Notes: a model not told the origin generated them from the letters alone. A DNA stretch of 64,000 nucleotides from Dysgonomonas sp. PF1-14 (GCF_029892965.1 NZ_JARXWN010000005.1:1-64000); one strand, 5' to 3'. Numbered from the stretch's first letter, positions 9,582 to 18,382 are shown. Numbers and translations are program-made.

Positions 9582-12500
9582 TTAGAAGTTAGCAGTAAAG
9601 CCAAAATTGAAACTCTTCGTTAACGGATAGTTCATTCCTGCATTGTAAGAACCTTCTATTCTTTCCGGATCGAAAGGTTTAACAAATGCATCGGCGAACG
9701 TGAATAAATTGTATCCATTGATATAAAAACGGAGGTTGTCGATACCGACCTTTTTCATCAATGAGTTTGGCAGGGTATAGCCTAATTCTAATGTCTTCAA
9801 TCTTAGATATGAAGCATTTCTACGCCATATATCACTATTGTCCTTATATAAAGCCCCAACATCCTGTATCAGGCGTGATGCCGGCCATTTGCCGGAAACC
9901 CAGCGGCTATCGGGATCATACGGGTCTTCTTTATGCCATCTGTCGTGGAAATATTCGGGTGTATTCATACCCTTAGACCATAGAATCTCGGCATAAGTTT
10001 CGCTAAACTGAACGGTGTACATACCTGCCCCTTGGAATAATGCATAGATATCGAAGTTTTTCCATGATGCTTCTAAAGTGAGTCCGTAATGGATGAGTGG
10101 CGTTCCCGACCAGAAAACAGGCATTTTATCATTGTCGTCTATGATACCATCTCCATTTACATCTTTAAATATATAGTCTCCCGGTAATTCTTTGCTATTG
10201 CCCATTTCGCCATGCTGAACGACTCCATAATTTCTTATTTCTTCAGAATTGGTGAATTGTCCGGTAGTTTCGTAACCCCATACAAAGTCGTTCCAACGGT
10301 TCGACGATTGATTTCTCCATCTATCCCAGCTACTCACAAATGGTCCTCTTTCCACATAATTCATTTTTGTGCGGGCTAGGTTCATATTGGCCTTTACATT
10401 GTATGAAAAATCTCCTATTTTATTACGATGCCCTAGTGTGATTTCTATTCCTTTGGTTATATCACTGTTCAGGTTTTCCTGAGGGAGGCTGGCTCCGTAA
10501 GTATTAGGAAGTGATACTGTACGTGTAGCCAACAAACCTGTTCTATCTCGTCTGTATAGGTCAAATTCCATTGAAAACAGCCCATTGAATAATGAAAGAT
10601 CCATACCTATGTCAAGTAATTTAGCTCTATACCATGTAAGGTTCTGATTGGTAATAGACGGAGCACCGATTCCTGATAATGCTGTGCCATCAGTGAATTC
10701 ATATATACCTACATTCAGATTATATCCCGGTATATACTGGAAAGCATCTCCTGCATCCTGCCCTGATTTTCCGTAAGAAGCTCTGAATTTAAGATTGTCG
10801 ACAAAGTTGAATCTGTCTTTTATGAATTTCTCTTCCGAGGCACGCCATCCTATCGATCCCATTGGAAAGAATGCCCATCTGCTATCCGGTGCATACCGGT
10901 ACGAACCATCGTATCTGAAAGCGAGTTCGAGTAGGTATTTACCCATAAAATCATAGTTGAAACGGCCTACGTATGATATAAATGCCGATTCGTTAGACAT
11001 ACCACCCGACAGTTGATCTTTTATGCCTGCATAATCAATTTCATCGTATGTGTAAAGATCGTATTTACGCTCTATGCTAGACCAGTCATTCTTTTCTTGT
11101 TTTCTTTCATATACAAGTGTTCCGCTAACATTGTGTATGCTATTGAAAGTGCGGGCATAATTTATCTGTGCTTGTAAATCGAGCCGGTTTGCTTCATTGT
11201 TTCCTACTTGTATCAATGACGGATTATTATATACAGTCTCTATGTATTCGTCGTTGTCTGCCGAATATGTATATGTAGAGTATTTCTTTCTGATCCCTTT
11301 ATGCTTCTGTTGATTGTAATCATAGCCTAACTGTCCTTTAACCGATAATCCTTGAACAAAAGGAATGTCATATTTCAGAGAAAATGTAGACTGAAAATTT
11401 TTATTATGATAAGTGTGGTATCCTGTTAGGTCGGCATCAGCTAAAGCTATCGGATTGAATCCCATTTCCTGTGTGGCCAGATAGTTAGAATTATTATTCG
11501 CATAAGCCGGATTTGTTGGTAAGTTTATGCGGGTCTGTTTAAATATTTCGAAGAACGAGTTCCATGGCTGGCTGGTTTTATCCCATCTTCCGGAGAGGTT
11601 GATTCCTGCTACCAGTCCGTTCGCTATTTTTATATCTGCATTGGAACGGAAAGTGTATTTGTCATAATTCATATTGTTTGAGCGTAATAAACTCTCATCG
11701 CGGGCATAACCCAGACTGCCGAAGTATGAAATATTGTCAGATCCGCCCTGCATAGAGATTGTATGCTGGTGTTGTATCGAATTCTTTTTGAAAACATCAT
11801 CATATAAATTGGTGCTCTGATAACCCGGAGCACCTTGCTTCCACAATGCCAATTCTTCTTTGGTTACAAAAGGGTTACCATCGGCAAATATTGCTGCATC
11901 ATTTCTCATTTCCATGTATTGTGCGGCGTTTGCCATTTTAGGTATATCAGTCGGTTTTGAGATACCGATGTTAGATGAAAGAGTTATTCTGGTTTTTCCT
12001 TTTGCACCTCGTTTAGTAGTTACTATGATTGCGCCATTAGCAGAGTTCATACCATATATAGCTGCTGTCCCGTCCTTTAGGAAAGAGATACTTTCAATAT
12101 CTTCCGGATTTAATCGTTGAAAAGCATCAGCTCCATCGCGAACAATTCCGTCAATGATAAATAAAGGTGTTCCCAGTCCTCTGACATTAATATCAGATCT
12201 GAATTGTCCGGGCTCTCCGTCTTGTTGTCTGATTCTAAGACCAGACACTTTACCTTGTATAGACTGAGCTAGACTCGGAGATTTTGTCTTAATGATTTCG
12301 TCTGATTTTATATTCGAAATAGCTCCTGTAAGGCTTTCTTTCTTTTGTACACCATAAGCGACAACAACAATATCATCAAGTCTTACATTGTCTTCTTGTA
12401 ATTTTATATCCAGATAATCGGTGTTACTTATTTTTGCTTTATAAGATTTAAAGCCGATGTAAGATATCTCTATTTCTGTTCCGACAGGTATATTAAGAGA

Positions 12501-12713
12501 GAATGTCCCATCAACATCGGTCATTGTACTCTTTATAGGGGATGTTATCGATGCCCCTATTATAGGTTCTCCTCTATCGTCTGTTACTTTTCCCGAAATA
12601 ACGGGATTGGTCTGTGCCGCAACAAAACTGAAAGAAAGAGTAATACCTATCACAAAAAAAAGAAATCTTAAAAATGCTTTTTGTGATTTTTTCACACGCT
12701 TTCTTGTTTTCAT
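9582..12713 (-). CDS. susC-like: SusC/RagA family TonB-dependent outer-membrane transporter
   Basis: 1043 residues. Signal peptide to about residue 34, then a CarboxypepD_reg-like domain (VISGKVTDDRGEPIIGASI, about 38-115), a TonB box region (LDDIVVVAYGVQKKESLTGAIS), the plug domain (VRGLGTPLFIIDGIVRDG, FLKDGTAAIYGMNSANGAII) and a beta-barrel ending in an aromatic residue (GFTANF). It imports oligosaccharides captured by the partner SusD using TonB energy. It is the first gene of the PUL operon; a -7 box at 12839-12846 and TTAA repeats at 12859-12891 lie upstream. No N-terminal FecR-interacting (STN) domain is present, so control by an ECF sigma/anti-sigma pair is unlikely, which fits the adjacent dedicated regulator. 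Confidence 0.96.
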   Translation of the reverse strand: MKTRKRVKKSQKAFLRFLFFVIGITLSFSFVAAQTNPVISGKVTDDRGEPIIGASITSPIKSTMTDVDGTFSLNIPVGTEIEISYIGFKSYKAKISNTDYLDIKLQEDNVRLDDIVVVAYGVQKKESLTGAISNIKSDEIIKTKSPSLAQSIQGKVSGLRIRQQDGEPGQFRSDINVRGLGTPLFIIDGIVRDGADAFQRLNPEDIESISFLKDGTAAIYGMNSANGAIIVTTKRGAKGKTRITLSSNIGISKPTDIPKMANAAQYMEMRNDAAIFADGNPFVTKEELALWKQGAPGYQSTNLYDDVFKKNSIQHQHTISMQGGSDNISYFGSLGYARDESLLRSNNMNYDKYTFRSNADIKIANGLVAGINLSGRWDKTSQPWNSFFEIFKQTRINLPTNPAYANNNSNYLATQEMGFNPIALADADLTGYHTYHNKNFQSTFSLKYDIPFVQGLSVKGQLGYDYNQQKHKGIRKKYSTYTYSADNDEYIETVYNNPSLIQVGNNEANRLDLQAQINYARTFNSIHNVSGTLVYERKQEKNDWSSIERKYDLYTYDEIDYAGIKDQLSGGMSNESAFISYVGRFNYDFMGKYLLELAFRYDGSYRYAPDSRWAFFPMGSIGWRASEEKFIKDRFNFVDNLKFRASYGKSGQDAGDAFQYIPGYNLNVGIYEFTDGTALSGIGAPSITNQNLTWYRAKLLDIGMDLSLFNGLFSMEFDLYRRDRTGLLATRTVSLPNTYGASLPQENLNSDITKGIEITLGHRNKIGDFSYNVKANMNLARTKMNYVERGPFVSSWDRWRNQSSNRWNDFVWGYETTGQFTNSEEIRNYGVVQHGEMGNSKELPGDYIFKDVNGDGIIDDNDKMPVFWSGTPLIHYGLTLEASWKNFDIYALFQGAGMYTVQFSETYAEILWSKGMNTPEYFHDRWHKEDPYDPDSRWVSGKWPASRLIQDVGALYKDNSDIWRRNASYLRLKTLELGYTLPNSLMKKVGIDNLRFYINGYNLFTFADAFVKPFDPERIEGSYNAGMNYPLTKSFNFGFTANF

Positions 12714-12838
12714 AGTTGTAGTATTAATTAAAAAGTCTTTTATTTTTTCAGGTTCAGATTTCCATATTCATGCTCAATATTCAATTTCCCGGGTATGAAT
12801 TTTGTATAGCATTAACGGATTTTTTCGTTTTCCTGCTT

Positions 12839-12846
12839 CAAATATA
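12839..12846 (-). promoter_or_regulatory. Probable -7 element of the susC operon promoter
   Basis: On the minus strand this reads TATATTTG, matching the Bacteroidetes TAnnTTTG box, about 125 bp upstream of the susC start codon. No TTTG -33 element is visible at the right distance. The -33 position is instead covered by the 11-bp-spaced TTAA repeats, which is the layout expected of an activator-dependent promoter (inference). Confidence 0.5.
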
Positions 12847-12858
12847 AAGCAAGGGGGG

Positions 12859-12891
12859 TTAATCCTGCGTTAATCTATCATTAACACACGA
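12859..12891. promoter_or_regulatory. Candidate operator: three TTAA direct repeats, 11-bp period
   Basis: TTAATCCTGCG, TTAATCTATCA and TTAACACACGA start at 12859, 12870 and 12881, exactly one helical turn apart. The array begins 12 bp upstream of the susC -7 box. OmpR/PhoB and SARP winged-helix activators bind direct repeats of this spacing next to the promoter. The neighbouring gene encodes a protein with such a DNA-binding domain. Confidence 0.6.
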
Positions 12892-12990
12892 TGTGTATTT
12901 TTGTTAACAATGCGTAATTTGTTAAAGATCAGGAGGAAATGTAAGAAATAAATATTGAAATTATTTGATTAAAAGGCGAATTGAATAGCG

Positions 12991-13023
12991 TTAATCCTAC
13001 ATTAATTTTTCGTTAAATCACCA
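12991..13023. promoter_or_regulatory. Second TTAA direct-repeat array, 11-bp period, overlapping regulator stop codon
   Basis: TTAATCCTACA, TTAATTTTTCG and TTAAATCACCA start at 12991, 13002 and 13013. The first 20 bases align with the 12859 array with only a few differences (TTAATCCT-C-TTAAT). It lies 132 bp from the first array and runs into the 3' end of the regulator gene. It may be an upstream auxiliary site that allows looping or cooperative binding. Confidence 0.5.
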
Positions 13024-15602
13024 ATAATATCCTCATAAGTGAAGTCCGGCTTAGTGTTTAACAGGCCTATATAATCTTCACAAAATTTGTCATAACTTTG
13101 CTTTGATAAGCCCTTTTGTTTCATCTGATACAGTACCCTGCATTTGATGCGGATGGCTTCTTCGTCAATACTATCATGAATAAGTATTACATCTGAAATT
13201 TTCAGTAATAGTTTTGGGTCATCCTTTACTTCAGGCTTATTTATTATTTCTAGTAATACATCGACAAGTTTTGTGGAAAAATCAGATTTATAATCATCTG
13301 CCCATTCCTCATTTATATTGGGCAATAATGGTCCGGCCGAAGCTGTTGCTACAATCCGGCTAATTGTATTTTTATCGAGAAAATTTCTATCAAATTGGTT
13401 TATTAGCAGCGAAACCTCGCTATAGTCACAAGTTACATGTTCACCCAGATTTAGATACCAATAGCTGTTTTTATTAATTATCTCAACATCTCCTATATCT
13501 TGTAATAATAACCGGAGCTTTCTTATATTCACACGCCTGTTATTAGCAGCACTATCTTTATCCATTCCGAACCAGAATGTTTCATCTAGTCTTTGAGAAG
13601 TTGTTCCTTTGTCGTTCTTAATGGAATTTAAAAGGAGATATATCATTATTTGTTTGATAGTGGGCGAAAATTCGCCTGTAACATTCTCTCCGTCTTTATC
13701 ATAGATACGGAATCCTCCCAGTAGATATATAGCTGATTTCTGTAATTCTGTTTTTGGTTTTTCTTTTTTAGAATATTGTTCAATGTCTTTATTCTCATCT
13801 AAATCTATTTTTGGGAGTTTATTCTTTTTTCTGTAATATATGTATGCAAGAGAAAGGAGAAAAATAACAATGGCTATAAGGAGTAGGAATAGGAGTGATT
13901 TATTCTCTTTTTTCGAAGCTTCATAGGTTTGGATAAAATCTTTTGAGAGAGGAGGAAATGCTAAAGAATATATATCTATAACGGTTGACTCTCCCGACGC
14001 TGACTCCTGTTGTACTAAAGCATAAAGTGCTGATGTCTTCTGATATAAGAATAAATCGCAATATGATTTGATATCGAGAAAATTGTATTTGATAGAATCG
14101 CTTAAGATATGTATGGAAGGAGCCTCAGTATTTATGTCGAAAGAAGATAGATATAAAGACGAATAATATCTGTCATTGTTATATGTCAGGGCATATATTT
14201 TGTTTGCTTCAACATCAGCAATTAAAGAGTTACTAAATGTATAATGATTCTTGTCATTGACAAAAGACCATAGTCGAGTATATTCTTTTGTGTCTACATT
14301 TATTTTATAGAGGTCATAATAATTTCTGGGAGATTCTTCTTGCTTCCCGGATGCACTTCCATATCCGCCCAGAATCATGATGTTTTTCTCATCAAGGTTA
14401 CATAATGCACTTAAATAGCGAGGTTGAATGATCGAATCGAGAGATGCTACATTCCATTTAGCCGTATCGCTAATATCAATGGTAGATAATTGTGCATTGT
14501 ACCGATGTATTCCATATCCGCCAAAAACAACCAAACGGTTATTCTTATGGTCTATAAATCTGTTGTGATGTTGTCGGGTATCTACCTCTACAATAGATTG
14601 CTCGCTCCATTCTTTTTTATCGAAATCGAAGAAATTGAGCTTTGGTAAATCCGGATTGTAGGAAATAAGCTTATTCTGTTTATTATCGTACACCAATTGG
14701 CTTGACGAACCGACTCTGAAATAAGGATAACCTTTCTGTGGTATAATGGTATCCGTCCTGTTGCTATCCAGATGGTATGTATATATCCTGTCTCTGGTCA
14801 CTATAAATACCTTTCCTGTAATGGAATCATAGGTTATCTGCGGAAGAGGATTTATATTTGTACCATCCGTATTTAAAGTGAATGAAGCAATTTTACTCCA
14901 CCGGGTATGTTTATCTATTTCCCATACCGGGTTTTCTGCTATTGCCGGGCTTTTTGTTATTTCATCATATACTTCATCCTTATTGTGTGTAGATAACTCC
15001 CATTTATGTATTATTGTGTCCTTATTATCTTTGATGATAATATTCCTTATAGTCATGGGAGGTACATCATTTGTGTAGAAATGAATATTCCGGTTAGTTC
15101 CGAAGTAAATCTTTATATCGGAAAATTCGGTGATTGGCTGGGTTATTGTTTGTTCTTTATTATCTATCTGGATTTTAATATTCGCTTTATCAAAAGATAG
15201 CTTCACTTTAATCCACCTATCCTTAGCTATACTTACAGAGTCTTGGATAGATGTGGTTTCAACTACCTTGTCTACTTTTGTCAGTAAGAACTTTAACTTT
15301 GATTCTAATAAATAAGATATAACATCGAAACTTTCCGAATCATTGGATACTATACGGCATACATAACCATAGGTATGAAGCTCTTCCCTCAGTCTCAGGT
15401 CAAACTCTATCGAAAATCCTTCTTTTGAATATCTCATAGGTTTTTCAGCAGTGAGATTTAAGCCTGTACGTTCATCCTGATTTTTAGTATGGGCAGTAAA
15501 TGTAAGGCCCGAAGAATGGGATTGTTCATTTATCTGAGCAAACACATTTATTTTCCACAAGAATATAGTTAGTATAAGTATTATTAGAAGAATCTTTCTC
15601 AT
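13002..15602 (-). CDS. Membrane-spanning one-component PUL regulator: LamG-like/Kelch-like sensor, TM helix, OmpR/SARP-like winged helix, BTAD-like tail
   Basis: 866 residues. A signal peptide/N-terminal hydrophobic stretch (1-22) is followed by a LamG-like beta domain (about 28-205; FSIEFDLRLRE, DRWIKVKLSFD), then a beta-propeller region with Kelch-like blades (about 255-545; RLVVFGGYGIHRYN, IMILGGYGSAS). One strong membrane helix lies at about 567-590 (LLFLLLIAIVIFLLSLAYIYY), then a charged linker. A winged-helix domain follows at about 625-730 (YLLGGFRIYDKDG, NNRRVNIRKLRLLLQDIG), then a helical BTAD/TPR-like tail to 866. No kinase, receiver or AraC domain is present, so this is neither a hybrid two-component system nor a SusR. 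The sensor should lie in the periplasm and the DNA-binding part in the cytoplasm, as in ToxR/CadC with the topology reversed. It is encoded directly upstream of susC, 288 bp apart. Confidence 0.85.
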   Translation of the reverse strand: MRKILLIILILTIFLWKINVFAQINEQSHSSGLTFTAHTKNQDERTGLNLTAEKPMRYSKEGFSIEFDLRLREELHTYGYVCRIVSNDSESFDVISYLLESKLKFLLTKVDKVVETTSIQDSVSIAKDRWIKVKLSFDKANIKIQIDNKEQTITQPITEFSDIKIYFGTNRNIHFYTNDVPPMTIRNIIIKDNKDTIIHKWELSTHNKDEVYDEITKSPAIAENPVWEIDKHTRWSKIASFTLNTDGTNINPLPQITYDSITGKVFIVTRDRIYTYHLDSNRTDTIIPQKGYPYFRVGSSSQLVYDNKQNKLISYNPDLPKLNFFDFDKKEWSEQSIVEVDTRQHHNRFIDHKNNRLVVFGGYGIHRYNAQLSTIDISDTAKWNVASLDSIIQPRYLSALCNLDEKNIMILGGYGSASGKQEESPRNYYDLYKINVDTKEYTRLWSFVNDKNHYTFSNSLIADVEANKIYALTYNNDRYYSSLYLSSFDINTEAPSIHILSDSIKYNFLDIKSYCDLFLYQKTSALYALVQQESASGESTVIDIYSLAFPPLSKDFIQTYEASKKENKSLLFLLLIAIVIFLLSLAYIYYRKKNKLPKIDLDENKDIEQYSKKEKPKTELQKSAIYLLGGFRIYDKDGENVTGEFSPTIKQIMIYLLLNSIKNDKGTTSQRLDETFWFGMDKDSAANNRRVNIRKLRLLLQDIGDVEIINKNSYWYLNLGEHVTCDYSEVSLLINQFDRNFLDKNTISRIVATASAGPLLPNINEEWADDYKSDFSTKLVDVLLEIINKPEVKDDPKLLLKISDVILIHDSIDEEAIRIKCRVLYQMKQKGLSKQSYDKFCEDYIGLLNTKPDFTYEDIIGDLTKN

Positions 15603-15893
15603 TTATGAACTATTATTCAAAATAAAAGTAAAGATAATAAAATGAATATATAAATCATTAGTGTCTACTAAAAAATGGATGGTTGAATATATATACCTGA
15701 TATATACTAAATAACTGTTTATTATTCTATTGATATTTTTAAATATAAAACACAAAACATTTATTGTCATTTATTTATCGGAACTAACCTCTTCATCCCT
15801 CAGATACCAGAGGGAAAGGGAGAAAGGAGGTGTAATCTGATTGTATTGCGCCGGATAGCGGCTCAATAATAACATTATCGTTACAGATGAAGT

Positions 15894-16595
15894 ATGCTTT
15901 TTTTTGAATGGGTAGGCAAACCGGAATTGTTCAAAATGCGCAAGAATCATACTCTCGAATATGCGGATCTCGTTCCGCTGGCCTGCCTGCATATTACTTT
16001 AAACGGAAATAATATACAGTATTCGGTCAGGCACCTCTTAGTAGATGAAATACAGGACTATTCGCCCATCCAGTATAAAGTCTAACAGAAGCTTTACCCT
16101 TGTAGAAAAACCATTTTGGGCGATGTCCGGTCAGTCAGTAAACCCTTATGGCTCATCTACTGCGAAAATGATACGGAAAGCCTTTGCTTCGGGTGAAGTG
16201 ATGAAACTATGCAAGAGTTATCGTTCAACCTATGAGATTACTGAGTTTGCACAAAGGATTCGGAAAAGTAAAGAACTGAACCCCGTTGCTCGACATGGTG
16301 AGAAACCGCAAATCCTTAAATGCAAGAATGAGGAAGAAGAGATTTCTGTGATTATGGGACTGACAACTACTTCCAGGCAATCCGACTACAAATCACTTAG
16401 GATTATTTACAAAATTGAATTGTAAGCAAAAATCATAGCAGATAAGTTAAAAGCATATACAGATGATGTTTACTTTCTTTCCAGCCAGAGTTCCGCTTTC
16501 GTGCAAGGTATTATTATCACTTCTGCTCACATGGCAAAAGGGTTGGAGTTATATAGATAAGCTAATACCTTGCACCGGGAATATGTTGTATTACC
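15894..16595 (+). pseudogene. Decayed UvrD/Rep-like (HelD-type) helicase remnant
   Basis: Pieces of the C-terminal half of a HelD-like superfamily 1 helicase lie in several frames. HLLVDEIQDYSPIQY (motif II, around 16036) is followed by an in-frame stop at 16083-16085. A frame change leads to GQSVNPYGSS and LCKSYRSTYEITEFAQ (motif IV region, 16125-16260). After another stop near 16423 comes SAFVQGIIITSAHMAKGLE (motif V, about 16490-16555). There is no N-terminal part and no open frame long enough to be functional. The remnant ends against the 3' end of the aldo/keto reductase gene. The 290 bp between the PUL regulator and this remnant are AT-rich and show nothing I can name. Confidence 0.75.
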
Positions 16596-17571
16596 AATTA
16601 TTATGAATTTGTTTGCGAATGTATTTATCATATACTTCACGAACAATAGTCATTTCTTCATCTGAAAAAGAGGGTAGGGTAGACGCTTCCGCATTCTCGA
16701 TAATCTGTTTGGGAGAACTTGCTCCGGGAATAACTGTGCTAACTTCGGGGTACATTAAAATGTAACGTAAGGCTTTTGCCGATAAATTTTCTACATTTAA
16801 ATATGCTTTTAATTCTTGCGCAGCCTTAATTCCTGTCAGATAATCTATACCGGAAAAAGTCTCTCCCTTGTCAAAAAAGTCTCCGTTTCTATTAAAGGAA
16901 CGATGGTCATCTTTCCCAAAAGAGGTGTTTTCTGTATATTTCCCTGTCAATAGTCCGCTGGCTAAAGGCACACGCACTATTATACCTGTATTTTTCTCTT
17001 TTGCTTTGGCAAATAATTCCTCAGCAGGTTTCAACCGGAACATATTGAAAATTATTTCAATAGCAGAAATGTCATAATTCAAAGCTGCTAATGCTTCATC
17101 TACACGTTCCACACTTATACCGTAATGTTTAATTGCTCCCTGTTGTTTCAATTTATCCAAAGTTTCGAAGACCGCAGGGTTATGATAAACTTCTGTGGGA
17201 GGGCAATGCAACAGTATCAGATCAAGGTTTTCCACTTCCATATTATGTATGGAATCGAATACAAATTTTGTGATATTCTCTTCATTATAACTTTCCGCTA
17301 CGTGGGGATTTAATTTACGGCCACATTTTGTTACTACGTATATTTTATCTTTTTTGGTTTTCAGAAACTTACCAATGCTTTTTTCACTCATTCCGTTTTG
17401 ATAGATATCGGCCGTATCAAAAAAGTTAATACCTTGCTCGTAAGCTGCCTCCAGGGTGTTTTGCGCCATCTTCTCATCAAAGGCTTCTCCCCACTTTGAA
17501 CCAAGCTGCCAAGTTCCAAGCGAAACTTCACTCACCTTAAATCCTGTTTTCCCTAAAACTCTGTATTTCAT
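16591..17571 (-). CDS. Aldo/keto reductase family oxidoreductase
   Basis: 326 residues from the ATG at 17571 (MKYRVLGKTGFKVSEVSLGTWQLG). The frame stays open 34 codons further upstream but that stretch crosses the promoter and lacks family similarity. AKR (beta/alpha)8 signature elements are GINFFDTADIYQNGMSEKSIGKFL (catalytic Asp and Tyr), the Lys of YVVTKCGRK, LDLILLHCPP, and the NADPH-binding STVIPGASSPKQIIENAEA near the C-terminus. It reduces aldehydes or ketones with NADPH; the substrate is unknown. It is divergently transcribed from the hxlR gene, a pairing typical of electrophile- or aldehyde-responsive HxlR regulators and their detoxifying reductase target (inference). Confidence 0.92.
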   Translation of the reverse strand: MKYRVLGKTGFKVSEVSLGTWQLGSKWGEAFDEKMAQNTLEAAYEQGINFFDTADIYQNGMSEKSIGKFLKTKKDKIYVVTKCGRKLNPHVAESYNEENITKFVFDSIHNMEVENLDLILLHCPPTEVYHNPAVFETLDKLKQQGAIKHYGISVERVDEALAALNYDISAIEIIFNMFRLKPAEELFAKAKEKNTGIIVRVPLASGLLTGKYTENTSFGKDDHRSFNRNGDFFDKGETFSGIDYLTGIKAAQELKAYLNVENLSAKALRYILMYPEVSTVIPGASSPKQIIENAEASTLPSFSDEEMTIVREVYDKYIRKQIHNNW

Positions 17572-17623
17572 TACACTTAATAATTTATTGTATTTAGATG
17601 TTTGTTTCTTATCGTATTCTTTA

Positions 17624-17631
17624 CAAAGATA
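17624..17631 (-). promoter_or_regulatory. Probable -7 element for aldo/keto reductase
   Basis: Reads TATCTTTG on the minus strand (TAnnTTTG consensus), 53 bp upstream of the ATG at 17571. The opposing hxlR promoter box (TATCTTTG on the plus strand) is at 17723-17730. Confidence 0.55.
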
Positions 17632-17672
17632 GGATACATGATACAACTTGGCAATACATGAATAAATAATCA

Positions 17673-17704
17673 TATACTGACTAATTTATTCCTATACTGA
17701 TTAT
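17673..17704. promoter_or_regulatory. Direct repeat between divergent promoters, candidate HxlR operator
   Basis: TATACTGACTAA (17673-17684) and TATACTGATTAT (17693-17704) repeat with a 20-bp (two helical turn) spacing between the divergent -7 boxes. HxlR dimers bind such sites in the intergenic region of their own divergent gene pair. Suggestive only. Confidence 0.4.
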
Positions 17705-17722
17705 CAATACATAATAGATAAC

Positions 17723-17730
17723 TATCTTTG
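17723..17730 (+). promoter_or_regulatory. Probable -7 element for hxlR-type regulator
   Basis: TATCTTTG, matching TAnnTTTG, 22 bp upstream of the ATG at 17753. No clear TTTG -33 element. Confidence 0.5.
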
Positions 17731-17752
17731 CCATATAAAAAAATATTAGTTT

Positions 17753-18097
17753 ATGTACAAACGAAAAATACCCTTAGATTTATCGTGTGGTATCCGTATA
17801 GTAATGAGCATTATTGGTTCAAAATGGAAACCGTGCTTGATAGATGCTCTGAGAGATTCTCCCAAACGTCCCAGTGAGCTTCATCGTGAAATACCTGATG
17901 CTGTTTCACGTGTTCTAAATCAAAACCTGAGAGAACTGGAGGAACATGGTATTATCAAGAAAAAGATATTTGCAGAACTTCCTCCTCATAGTGAATATTC
18001 TTTGACTGATTTAGGGAGAAGTATATTACCGATTATAGACAGTATGGATGATTGGGGTGAAAAGCATCGGCCAATACTTGAAAAATTAGTGCTTTAA
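17753..18097 (+). CDS. HxlR family winged-helix transcriptional regulator
   Basis: 114 residues, the usual length for the family. The HxlR pattern is clear: IVMSIIGSKWKPCLIDALRDSPKRPSELHREIPDAVSRVLNQNLRELEEHGIIKKKIFAE (helix-turn-helix and wing) and HSEYSLTDLGRSILPIIDSMDDWGE. Cysteines at 12 and 24 could take part in thiol-based sensing as in YodB or HypR, but this is not testable from sequence. Divergent from the aldo/keto reductase gene, its probable target. The stop codon coincides with the left end of a MITE-like element (18096-18302). Confidence 0.92.
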   Translation: MYKRKIPLDLSCGIRIVMSIIGSKWKPCLIDALRDSPKRPSELHREIPDAVSRVLNQNLRELEEHGIIKKKIFAELPPHSEYSLTDLGRSILPIIDSMDDWGEKHRPILEKLVL

Positions 18098-18302
18098 CGT
18101 GAGTTCGAAATAATAGTATCTAAATATCAGCTAGTTATATGTTTTCTTTGTGAGCCTTGTGTAAAACCTTGTGCTCTTTGTGGTTAAATCTTATTTCTTT
18201 TACCACAAAGGACACAAAGAAAAACCACAAAGGGCACGAAATTTGCACCATATATTTTGGAAAACAATTGATTACATACTATTTTTATATCGAACTCACG
18301 TT
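18096..18302. mobile_element. MITE-like element with 13-bp terminal inverted repeats and 5-bp flanking duplication
   Basis: A 207-bp segment begins with AACGTGAGTTCGA (18096-18108) and ends with its exact complement TCGAACTCACGTT (18290-18302). Both sides are flanked by GCTTT (18091-18095 and 18303-18307), which looks like a target-site duplication. The inside is largely self-complementary: CTTTGTGGT (18176-18184) pairs with ACCACAAAG (18202-18210) and further Cys-free repeats of ACCACAAAG type surround it. No coding sequence is present. Insertion leaves the hxlR stop codon intact. Confidence 0.55.
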
Positions 18303-18382
18303 GCTTTAACAATACCCAAAAGTGAAATCAATTTTATTATTGGAAAAACAAAAGGGCTTATCTATGAATGATATGTAGAAAT

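Noticed and set aside
15771-15992. 73-residue open frame on the minus strand
   Set aside because: It lies across the start of the helicase remnant in antisense; no start signal and no recognisable pattern.
17572-17673. 34-codon N-terminal extension of the aldo/keto reductase
   Set aside because: Contains the TATCTTTG promoter box and does not resemble the family.
18171-18371. 66-residue open frame on the plus strand
   Set aside because: It runs through the snap-back repeat and right end of the MITE-like element; the HKGHKE stretch is just the translated ACCACAAAG repeat.
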